DNA of 64,000 bases from Obelidium mucronatum (Eukaryota > Chytridiomycota > Chytridiomycetes > Chytridiales > Chytriomycetaceae). The notes under the pieces were generated by a model. It had not been told where the DNA came from. It ran no database searches and was given only the letters and a program-made list of their open reading frames with translations. Positions 24,767 to 33,315 of this stretch are shown piece after piece; within the stretch, counting starts at the first letter, position 1; every line of letters begins with the position of its first letter. The position numbers were made by a program, and so were the translations under genes. The DNA lies in contig JAIVFH010000065.1 of assembly GCA_025765595.1 (NCBI GenBank), positions 62,001-126,000 of the forward strand, given 5' to 3'.

Positions 24767-25237
24767 ATGGACTCAAGTAGCATTGTCGTTCTCCTCGACT
24801 CATCTTGCAACACTCGAATTGCGATTGAGACTGCAGTCAACAGTTTATCCTACTCTGCCCAAGACAGACTCACTGTGATTAGCATCGTTGAATCGGCCTG
24901 CAGCCAACGGCCGTCTCTAGTTGATATCACAACAGTCTTGAAGTCCTTGCAGCCCGCTCTACACCCAGCGACACAAATCAACCTCTTTACCGTCCCCGAA
25001 AACGCTTGTCAGTTCCAAAACAGCATCCACAAGCTAGTTATAAAGGCTCAGCCGGAACTCATGATCCTTGCATTGAACAGCAGATACTCGTCAACAGTGT
25101 TTGCTTATACCCGGAACCAGCCACAAATCGTTGTTAAGCATTTGAATGCATTTGAAGCTATCGTTCCAGATGAGGAGAGCAAAGATTGGGTTATTCGCGA
25201 TTCTCCGCGTTGCAGTAGCCCTATTGGCTGGGACTGA
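24767..25237 (+). CDS. USP-like protein, 156 aa (copy A of an inverted pair)
   Basis: An intronless frame beginning MDSSSIVVLLDSSCNTRIAI and including DRLTVISIVES, FTVPENACQFQNSIHKL and PELMILALNSRYSST, ending in CSSPIGWD. The fold pattern is USP, but the Gly-rich ATP site is replaced by ALNSRYSST. It differs from the minus-strand gene at 30053-30523 at only 11 of 156 residues by eye, so it is a recent duplicate in opposite orientation. Function unknown; loss of the ATP motif suggests a non-nucleotide-binding member. Confidence 0.8.
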   Translation: MDSSSIVVLLDSSCNTRIAIETAVNSLSYSAQDRLTVISIVESACSQRPSLVDITTVLKSLQPALHPATQINLFTVPENACQFQNSIHKLVIKAQPELMILALNSRYSSTVFAYTRNQPQIVVKHLNAFEAIVPDEESKDWVIRDSPRCSSPIGWD

Positions 25238-25437
25238 TTTAATTATTCGAAGCGCATTATGCTCCATTAATATACCCATCATTCTTGCATTAGAATCACT
25301 TGAAATAAATTATAAAGTTTAGTATTTACATGACTTAGAGTCGCGGCAAAACCAGAAAAAAAACACGTGTTTTCATTTGTTCATGACCTGCCTTGTTTCG
25401 CAAACATCTGAAACTCAAAAAAAAATAAAAAGAACAA

Positions 25438-25881
25438 ATGCTCACCTTCATTCAGTCTCAACCAGCTTTCTGCGATAACCAAAACGTTCTATTCATTGTT
25501 GACGATGCCACCAGCCTTTCCACGGCCTTGGGTTGCCCAGTGGCACATTTGAAGCAAAGTCCGCAAGACAATGTGATGATGGTTGTTCTTGTGAATTCCG
25601 AGTCCGAAAGAGAAACTGTTGAGTATGCCCTTGGCTTTCCCCTCTCCCTCGTGCCCCTTTTTTTTTCTAACGTTATGTCTTCCCCCTTGATGGTGACATT
25701 TTCTTTCTGTCTTTTACAGACCATATTGAAGGCAACTGGAATTCTTAGTCAGATTCACACGACTTTACCATCACAAGTGCAGTTTAATGTGCATATTATG
25801 GTGGTGGATCATATGTTTCGGGAATCGCAGATAACGGAGCTTGTATCTGCGTCTTCTCCTTCAATGGTTTATCGACTGTAA
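25438..25881 (+). CDS. Divergent short USP-like protein with one intron
   Basis: ATG at 25438 is followed by QNVLFIVDDATSLSTAL (first strand and helix) and DNVMMVVLVNSESERET. A 102-nt intron (25618-25719, gttgag...cttttacag) is a multiple of three and stop-free, so the unspliced frame is misleadingly open. Splicing gives SERET-TILKATGILSQ, matching the position and phase of the intron in two other USP genes here. The second half is short and lacks the usual nucleotide motif and last strand, so it may be a decaying member. Confidence 0.6.
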   Translation: MLTFIQSQPAFCDNQNVLFIVDDATSLSTALGCPVAHLKQSPQDNVMMVVLVNSESERETVEYALGFPLSLVPLFFSNVMSSPLMVTFSFCLLQTILKATGILSQIHTTLPSQVQFNVHIMVVDHMFRESQITELVSASSPSMVYRL

Positions 25882-26386
25882 CGTGTAACGGATTTAGTCT
25901 TTTTTTTTTGTTCATCTATATATATCCTTCTTTTTCTCTTAAATTAAGTGATAAAATAATGTTACGAAACTGTCAGTGTTAAATTCACAAATGGACGATA
26001 GAACCCCCCAAATCTGTTTTCACCAGAAACTATGTTAATAGAAAAAACAGTCTGGAAAAAACCTTTTCAATGTATGTTGGCGTGTCAGAGAGTCGAGTGT
26101 TACCACCCCAGCTCCCCCAAATATGAGATCTGAAGACCAACTGTGTGACAGCGCGGAAACAGAACTTGAATTCAAAAAATAAAATAAAAATAGGTTGAGA
26201 GGTGAGACACAAACTTATCTCGAAAGTGCGATTTCCTTGGCTTCCAAACTGTGGCTCAAAGAATATGTAAAAAGCCATTCCATCCCCCTTCCTCGCTTCA
26301 TCGTAGAACACACACACATACACATATAGACATTATATCTATACCCTAAATTCAGAATGTCAATCTTTGACTCGCTCTTCTCACTA
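25882..26386. other. Intergenic in the USP cluster
   Basis: About 500 bp with no recognised gene. It includes a CACACACATACACATATA stretch (26310-26328) and AT-rich sequence. Confidence 0.5.
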
Positions 26387-26809
26387 TTCAGCTGTCCCAC
26401 AAAGCGTCTGCCTCGTGCTTGACCAATACGTCGATCCCATAGCTGCACTCAAAACCGGCATAACCCACCTATCCAAAACCTCCAACGACTGCATTACTAT
26501 CCTACGCATTGTACCTCTATAGTAAAAGGCGATCAAATCGGCAACGCTTGAAAAAACACAATATTGAATCCTACGGTCACCTCTTGAACCCTGAAACGAA
26601 GTTCCATGCACACGTGTATATTGCGTCTCATGTGGAAACGATGCAGTCTCAGATATGTAGAACTAGTGTTATCAGTCGAGGCCGGATTTGTTGTTGGTGG
26701 GGCTTGGGTGGTGGTGGTGATGAATGAAAAGCTTGGGAGTGTGTTGACGCGGTATTTTTACGAATCATCCAGATATGGGTGTAGCGGTGCATCAACTTTT
26801 CGGCCCTAA
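26387..26809 (+). pseudogene. Decayed USP-like gene
   Basis: One frame from about 26390 reads AVPQSVCLVLDQYVDPIAAL and then SNDCITILRIVPL before a stop, the first two strands and helix of a USP. Other frames further on give HAHVYIASHVETMQ and YVELVLSVEAGFVVGG...GSVLTRYFY, which match the order of later USP elements. No single spliced frame joins them without stops or frame shifts. It is read as a broken paralogue; an unusual multi-exon gene is less likely. Confidence 0.5.
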
Positions 26810-27166
26810 AGTTCTTGACCGGCGATGGTGCCCTCCAAAACCAAAATAGATATGCGAGCCCTTACTTCAGAGTGGGATTGACAAAAACATAAACAATGAC
26901 TTGTATACAGTATATCCAAGATTGTTTATCAGTAGACTGCAATGAATGTGAAATTGATGAAAAAATGATCGATTTTTTGGCTATTTAGCTCAATTTGGAG
27001 GACCCCCGCGTGCCCTGTGAAACAGGGTTCGTTGAGAGATCTCTTAAGCGGATTGCTTGCACAAAACACGTGGTTTAGGCAAAACACGTTTTTTCCTTGC
27101 TGATGAAAAATCAGGAAATCAGAAAATATCTGAGACAAGAATCCACTTTGTGAAAAGACCAGCAAA
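26810..27166. other. Intergenic in the USP cluster
   Basis: About 357 bp, AT-rich, with no recognised gene. It is the likely upstream region of the USP-like gene starting at 27167. Confidence 0.45.
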
Positions 27167-27900
27167 ATGAGTGTACCAACAATGTCTGACTCTCCCGCCG
27201 CTGGTACCAAACTTATTCCAAGACAATCCCAATACGACCACGATCTTGAGCAAACTCCTGAGCCGGAAGTATCTTCTTCTCCGGGAGACGATGCTTTGCC
27301 ACCACCACCACCACCGCCACTTGGCAGAACTATATTCTTTGCCCTTGAAGAGTCAATGAATCTGTTGAGCGCAATAAAATGCACTGTAGATCATGTAGCG
27401 TTGTTTCCGAGCGACCGGTTTGTGCTGTTGGCGGTGGTGGATTCAGAATGCGAACGCGAATTGGTAAGACAAAAAAAAACACGTGTTCCTGACTCCCATG
27501 AGCTGGACCTCCCCCCAACACCCACAAGTTCACAAGGAGAACAAGAGAAAATGTCTTATCATACATTCTAACTCTCTTCATTTCTTGCATTTTTTTTTTT
27601 GTTCAGACACTTTCTCGAACGTCTACACTCTTGCGGTCTCTCAACCAAAAATCACAATTTATTCTTCAAGTTCTTGTAGCCCCTTCCACTAGCACCGCTT
27701 CCTTAATATGCAAGCTGGTGAACGAAGCTCGACCCGATTTGCTTATTCTGGGGCTCAGCGGCGACAGTTTCTTGGGTCAAATATCTAGCCACTGTATCGT
27801 CAATGCTCGATGCCGTGTCATCATCAAAAGACTGACTTACAGTGTAGAAGTAGCCGTGGATGAAGCAGATGAGGTTACAATCTACCGAGAGAGCTTGTGA
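27167..27900 (+). CDS. USP-like protein with Pro-rich N-terminus, 196 aa
   Basis: Exons 27167-27463 and 27607-27900 (intron gtaaga...tgttcag, phase 0). A disordered, acidic, Pro-rich leader with seven consecutive Pro (about residues 1-50) precedes the USP fold: GRTIFFALEESMNLLSAI, RFVLLAVVDSECEREL, ASLICKLVNEARPDLLILGL, GQISSHCIVNARCRVIIK. The intron falls at the same place after the second-strand motif as in the 25438 and 31422 paralogues. The nucleotide motif is G-LSG-DSFLGQIS, degenerate at its end. Confidence 0.8.
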
Positions 27901-28214
27901 TGATACCCCTCCCCCATTCCCCAGTTCACAGTTATTCCCCTCCACACACACATCACCTCATGGAAGTTCATGGAATCATGGAATGCTCTGTTTAAGTATT
28001 TAGCTGTTTATTATTTTTTGGTTTGCGCATTGATGTGATAGTCAAGATGATGTTGTATTTTTTTATATCCCCCAGTTATAGACGATGAAGGTTCTCATCA
28101 AATCCCCCAACCCTTCTTTTTTTTTATTCTTCAGTTTGATGATTAATACACACTTTTATTGCACTTATTTATCTTGATATGAGTTTTATAATGATGACAC
28201 ACGCCCCTCCAACT
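27901..28214. other. Convergent 3' flank
   Basis: About 314 bp between the stops of the plus-strand USP-like gene and the minus-strand membrane protein. T-runs and a CACACACA stretch are visible; no gene is seen. Confidence 0.5.
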
Positions 28215-29882
28215 TTAGTCTGCTTTCTTGTGGGTATCAGATGATGTCGCCGTTGGGCTGTCATTGGGAGCTGTTTCTCTCTTCCTGTCGACACCATACA
28301 AAACACTCGAAACCCCTTTCTCCACTTGCCCGACAACTCTTGCAACATTCTTTTCCATCGCATCTTGAGTTCGCGAAACAAAGGAGTTCAGTGCAGATTG
28401 AGCTTGTGTAGTAATCAAGGTCACTTGCGTCGACAAAAGCACCCACAAATCCCATTCCAATACACTCTGGATCAGTTTGAACCATTCGGTGTTGGCGATT
28501 ATAACAGACAGCCACTGGGCGAAAACATATGATGTGTTAATGCAGTGCGTTGTAATAGAGTGCAGGGTTTGGATAACGGGGAGTGCTAGTATCTTTGTTT
28601 GGGCAATGATTTCGACTGCAACGAGGTATGTGGCATGGACGAAACGAGTCAAGATGGGATAACAGTAGATGAATAACGATTCCATCTTTCTCCAGACGGC
28701 AGCGAGAAGAGTGCTGTTGTAGATGAGATGGCAAAGAAACTCCAACACATTGTGTGCCTGTAGCATGAGAGAGAGAATTAGAATTTTCTTGCCACAAGAA
28801 TAGCCCCTTCGACTCTTTTTTACCTTTGACGCAATGAAGAGGCTCCACGAGATGAGGCTCTTGCCAATAGTTACAATTCCATGGAATATGTTGGCCATAA
28901 GTTCTGGAATCTTCCAGTCAATGTATACATGGACCAACAGTGCAGCGAATTGATGAATTGCATCCAGCACCACTTTCGTGAAAATGGTTACACTCAACCA
29001 CGCTTTTACTGCGAATTCAGTGAGCACAGTAAAGTAGGGGTTCATAAACAAAAGAACGCGGTGGTGAAAGTCCAGATACTGCAAAACTAGCCAGGCTAAA
29101 GCATCATGACAAAGTGTCATACCCGTAAGACTCCTGTCTTTTAGGCGATGAACTCCAGTGACGAAACATATCGAGACGTAGTGGAGTGAACTCCCAACAA
29201 ATTGCAGAACTGGGACAATAACGGGATCCCATGAGTCATGTATAAGATTTCCAGCGTAAATACAAAACGCGTATCCACGTGTCCAAACGGATGAGACAGC
29301 TTTCACGCAAGACTCATGAGCAATAGGGATCCATTTCACAAGAAACAGGACAATGGCTTCAAGATATGGGTAAACCCTTGGCAGACACTGTTCAATCCAA
29401 GCTGCAAGAGAATGCATGCTAGACGCAAGCAAGTCTAGAAGCGCAGGGAGCTGTGACCAGGCGGTGGACAGGATGATTCCAGCGGCAGCGGCCTTCAGGA
29501 GCAGGCGCGTTGCCACGTTTGCCACTGCATGCGAGACGGCCGGCAGTCCGAGGATCGACGCTTTCGCAGCAGCCACGAGCGACGGGGCCGCTGGCTGTTC
29601 GCTCGCGACTTCTTCTTGCTGCTGCTCCTCGCCGCCGCCGCCGCCGCCAACGCACTCGCGCGCCGCGGCCGCCACCGCCGCAAGCGCGCCGTGGCACAGC
29701 GCCGCCGGCACAAGCGACACGTAAAGAACGACGGGCAGCGCAGCGAGCGCGGCGCGCCAGTCGGCGTTTGCGTATGAACGGAAGCGCGCAAAGACAAAGC
29801 GCACAAATGCGAGGCTGAAGAAGCAGAAGAGAAGCGCAAAGAGAAGGCCGGAGGCGCGGCGCAGGCGGTGCGTGCGCATCAT
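28215..29882 (-). CDS. Large multi-pass membrane protein, unknown family
   Basis: Exons 29882-28824 and 28757-28215. The 66-nt intron (gtaaaa...ctacag) is stop-free and a multiple of three, so the unspliced frame looks continuous. About 535 residues after splicing, with roughly nine or more hydrophobic segments and many Trp, Tyr and His, but no recognised motif. The N-terminus (MMRTHRLRRASG) is basic, followed by a hydrophobic helix and an Ala-rich loop with six consecutive Gly. The C-terminal about 60 residues are soluble and helical. The first 480 bp are very GC-rich relative to the rest. It sits inside the USP cluster. Confidence 0.7.
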   Translation of the reverse strand: MMRTHRLRRASGLLFALLFCFFSLAFVRFVFARFRSYANADWRAALAALPVVLYVSLVPAALCHGALAAVAAAARECVGGGGGGEEQQQEEVASEQPAAPSLVAAAKASILGLPAVSHAVANVATRLLLKAAAAGIILSTAWSQLPALLDLLASSMHSLAAWIEQCLPRVYPYLEAIVLFLVKWIPIAHESCVKAVSSVWTRGYAFCIYAGNLIHDSWDPVIVPVLQFVGSSLHYVSICFVTGVHRLKDRSLTGMTLCHDALAWLVLQYLDFHHRVLLFMNPYFTVLTEFAVKAWLSVTIFTKVVLDAIHQFAALLVHVYIDWKIPELMANIFHGIVTIGKSLISWSLFIASKVKKSRRGYSCGKKILILSLMLQAHNVLEFLCHLIYNSTLLAAVWRKMESLFIYCYPILTRFVHATYLVAVEIIAQTKILALPVIQTLHSITTHCINTSYVFAQWLSVIIANTEWFKLIQSVLEWDLWVLLSTQVTLITTQAQSALNSFVSRTQDAMEKNVARVVGQVEKGVSSVLYGVDRKRETAPNDSPTATSSDTHKKAD

Positions 29883-30052
29883 CGGCAACGAGGGGCTCGT
29901 GGGGATTCGTGGGGATTCAAAGAGTGTTGAATACAGATGCTTTCTTTTTTTTATTATAATAGTTGCATGGTTCTAATGAAAAACAGAGAGATGCAATGCG
30001 GGAGAGAATAAATTACGATTTGATTGATTTTAGGAGAGTCAAGCTGAAAAAC

Positions 30053-30523
30053 TCAATCCCAGCCAATAGGGCTACTGCAGCGTGCAGAGTCCCGAATAAC
30101 CCAATCCCTGCTCTCTTCGTCTGGCACAACCGCTTCAAATGCATCCAAATGCTTAACAACGATTTGTGGCTGGTTCCGGGTATAAGCAAACACTGTTGAC
30201 GAGTATCTGCTGTTCAATGCAAGGATCATGAGTTCCGGCTGAGCCTTGATAACTAGCTTGTGGATGCTGTTTTGGAACTGACAAGCGTTTTCGGGGACGG
30301 TGAAGAGGTTGATTTGTGTCGCTGGATGCAGAGCGGGCTGCATGGACTTCAAGACTGTTGTGATATCAACCAGAGACGTCCGTTGGCTGCAGGTTGATTC
30401 AACGATGCTGATCACAGTGAGTCTGTCTTGGCTAGAGTAAGATAGACTGTTGACTGCAGTCTCGATTGCGTTTTGGGTGTCACAGGACGAGTCGAGGAGA
30501 ACAACAATACTGCTTGAGTCCAT
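30053..30523 (-). CDS. USP-like protein, 156 aa (copy B of an inverted pair)
   Basis: Same length and near-identical sequence to 24767-25237 in the opposite orientation; only 11 residue differences, mostly conservative (for example N to D, I to V, K to R), so both frames are under constraint or the copy is young. Start MDSSSIVVLLDSSCDTQ, end RCSSPIGWD. No intron. Flanking sequence outside the coding region diverges within a few bases of the stop, so the duplicated unit is close to the coding sequence itself. Confidence 0.8.
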   Translation of the reverse strand: MDSSSIVVLLDSSCDTQNAIETAVNSLSYSSQDRLTVISIVESTCSQRTSLVDITTVLKSMQPALHPATQINLFTVPENACQFQNSIHKLVIKAQPELMILALNSRYSSTVFAYTRNQPQIVVKHLDAFEAVVPDEESRDWVIRDSARCSSPIGWD

Positions 30524-31421
30524 TGGATGTTGGTAATATTATACTAATATAATTGTCAGGGGGGGCAGTGGGAAGCAATGTTCGTTATATATGTTTTTTT
30601 CCACCAGACACAACTGAACCTTGGCAAAGACACCTCTGGATTCGAACATGACGAATTTCAAACTCAAAAATTGCGAAAAAGACAGACGCGTCTACGGTCC
30701 TTGGCTAAAATAGCCCATGGATGCATTCGCAATTCGCAATGCTTTATTTCTATGGGTAGACACAGCCACTTGCTTTACCATTTCCCCCGCAAAATGATTT
30801 TTTGTCTGGGAAGAGGATTCAGCTGGCAATAAGCAAAAAAAAAGAACGTCTTCAGAAAGTATCTGGACGATAGCACCGTTGTAAGTCCTTGACAGCATAA
30901 TTAATCAACCGCCAACAGCAGTAGCTGTGGTTGAACTTTTTTAGCCAGCTTATAAATTCCAAATCTTTTCGTCTTCAAGCACGACTGTAAACCGAGTCGT
31001 TGGATGTAAAGAACGCGCGCTTAAGGTCAGGGACTTTTCCACTGTATGTAAATAAGTTGTAGTGTGTTAAATAGTTGGCTGTTGAGCAGATGCGGACTTG
31101 ACGATGATAAAATCATTATTTATCTTGCTATACCTGTACTGAGACAATATGCCGTGGCATTATCAGTATTTTGACCAAGGGACTTTGTGCTATTTCCTTG
31201 TGCGGACTCTAGCCTCACCTCACCTGATCAAGGGAACTTTCCCAACATGTCTGGTTAATATGTCTAACAACTGGTATTTGTAAGCAGTGCCACTCACATG
31301 TTGCAAAATTGAATGTAATACAATGATAACACGGAAACTTTTGAAACTTGGGAACACAGTTTTATTCACAAAAATTAATAGAAACCTTAAAAAAAAACAA
31401 AAACCAAATAAATTATGATCC
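30524..31421. other. Intergenic, 0.9 kb
   Basis: The largest gene-free gap of the USP cluster. No family motif, RNA gene or long repeat was recognised on either strand. Confidence 0.45.
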
Positions 31422-32044
31422 TTAAACCCACATTGCGTGGTTGTTTGAAATAGAAGAGCTCCTCTGAGCATTCTTTTGGGCTCGGACTTCATCCGCTGGT
31501 GAAACACGAGCCACAATCACAGGAACATTGGCATTGGCAATGCAGTAGTTGGAAACGGATCCGACAAGCATACCCTCAATGTGAGACTTTCCAGCGGATC
31601 CAAGGACCAACATGGCTGGCTTGGCTTCCTCGACGAGCTTGCAAATGAGGGGGCCGACTTTCTGGCCAACGGTTTGGACGAGGATTTGGACACTGAACTT
31701 GACGGTGAGGTGGTCTGGGTCGGCAATAGCGCGGATCAAAGTCTTTGTTTTCTCGAGAGTCTGTTGGGGGAAAAGCAAGGTTGTGAATTTGTAAGCAAAA
31801 ACCCCTAACAAAAACCCCAAGCACTTGCAACAACGCACGGATAAAACAACGGAAACAAAGAATAAGAAACACACACCTCTTCTCTTTGGGCTTCAGAGTC
31901 GATAACAACGACGGCGGTAACGTGATCGTTTCCGGTGGTGGCAATGTTGTCAAGGACAAAGTTGAAAGCGCCGACAGCGTGGGAAGACTCATCAATGGCG
32001 ACAAAGATCTTGCGGGCAGGGATGGCAATGGATGAAGCAGTCAT
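31422..32044 (-). CDS. Universal stress protein, 168 aa, with intact nucleotide motif
   Basis: Exons 32044-31877 and 31760-31422 (intron gtgtgt...ccaacag, phase 0). Start MTASSIAIPARKIFVAIDES, then DHVTAVVVIDSEAQREE, ICKLVEEAKPAMLVLGSAG and GMLVGSVSNYCIANANVPVIV. The segment G-SA-G-KSHIEGMLV-GS fits the G-2x-G-9x-G-S/T ATP-binding pattern exactly, so this is the most classical USP in the cluster. C-terminus HAMWV. It diverges from the USP at 32285 across 240 bp. Confidence 0.92.
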
Positions 32045-32284
32045 TTTTGATATTCAGGGGGGAGAGGTGTTAAAATTACAACGAAGTTTTTTTTTCCACA
32101 TTGTCGAGCAACGTGGCGCGATATTTGTACCCTTTTTTTCCGGATGTGAGTCACCGACGATCACAACTGACACAAGGGGCACTGACTCTTTCCGACTCCT
32201 TCCGACGCAAACAACATAAAAAGAGGGCACCACACCCGCACCGTGACAATCATTAACAAACAACAAAAATTAAAATATTCAAAC
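32045..32284. promoter_or_regulatory. Bidirectional promoter of two USP genes
   Basis: 240 bp between two divergent, closely related USP genes. On the plus side a TATA-like CATAAAAAGAGGGC lies at 32216-32229, about 55-70 bp before the ATG. The middle contains a GTGAGTCACCGACGATCAC stretch that includes TGAGTCA, an AP-1/Gcn4-type core. Regulation by such a factor is inference. Confidence 0.4.
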
Positions 32285-32800
32285 ATGCTTGCAAGCGAAA
32301 CAACTGCTGCTGCTACTACTGCCCCACGCAACATCTTTGTTGCCCTTGACGAATCCGACAACTCCTGTGGCGCGTTCCACTGGGTCCTCGACAACATTGC
32401 ACTGACTGAACAAGACACTGTGACTGCAATTGTAGTCACCGAAACAGAAGCCGACCGCGAAGTCCGCCTTTCACATACCAAGACGTTTATTCGCGCTTTG
32501 GCGGATCCCGACCACCTGCACGTGAAATACGCAGTTCGCGTACTACCTGCCTTGACACAAAGCATTGGTGTCAAGATTTGTGAACTTGTGGATGAGGTGA
32601 AACCGAATCTGCTTGTTGTTGGGTCTGGAAGCAAGTCGACTGTGGAAGGGTTCTTGCTTGGTTCGGTTTCAAACTACTGTATTGCCAATGCGAATTGTCC
32701 AGTGATTGTTGCTCGTGTGACACCTGCTGATGAAGTTCGTGCGAAAAAGAATGCACAAAAGGTTACCAGTATTCCATTTGACCACGCCATGTGGGTCTAA
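32285..32800 (+). CDS. Universal stress protein, 171 aa, intronless
   Basis: Starts MLASETTAAATTAPRNIFVA. It parallels the 31422 gene block for block: ALDESDNSCGAFHWVLDNIA, ICELVDEVKPNLLVVG, GFLLGSVSNYCIANANCP, ending HAMWV. The nucleotide motif reads GSGSKSTVEGFLLGS, so the second Gly is Ser. At the site of the conserved USP intron it has REVRLSHTKT in uninterrupted frame. Probable sister of the gene it faces. Confidence 0.92.
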   Translation: MLASETTAAATTAPRNIFVALDESDNSCGAFHWVLDNIALTEQDTVTAIVVTETEADREVRLSHTKTFIRALADPDHLHVKYAVRVLPALTQSIGVKICELVDEVKPNLLVVGSGSKSTVEGFLLGSVSNYCIANANCPVIVARVTPADEVRAKKNAQKVTSIPFDHAMWV

Positions 32801-33315
32801 AACTACTCAAATCTCCCTGATATGCCTTTTTTTCTCTGCATTTTTGTGAATATACCGGTTATGAAAAATAAAATAAGCAACTATGGAAATTCAGTTGTTC
32901 TCTGAATGAAATATGATATCTTCGCGTTCTGTATTCCTTGCAACCTCTATTTATATCCACAATGGTGCAAAAATGAAAACTTGTCAAAATACTAGTCCAC
33001 GACATTTCATCAAGACATAATATAAGCTATTGAATGCAATTGGGAAAGATAATAAGATTAAACAAGACACAACTTGCTGGTTCAGTTTGAGGTTTGACAG
33101 GTGGCTTCATGGATGATATTCCCGCCGAGAACACTCGGATTGTGCTTGCGTACTAGCCAGCATGCGCGTCAAGGGATGCTATTACAATGCCTGTCTTTAA
33201 GCATTAAGTATGCATTGCACGATCCATTGCATTGTATTCACTCTTTCAGTAGAGCGAGTGCTTGTAATTCCATTTCTTTCTTGCACAAATTTCTCTCACC
33301 AACAACAAACACAAC
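32801..33315. other. Intergenic, 0.5 kb
   Basis: No gene recognised. It contains the USP 3' end (AATAAAATAA near 32867) and the upstream region of the coiled-coil gene. Confidence 0.45.
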
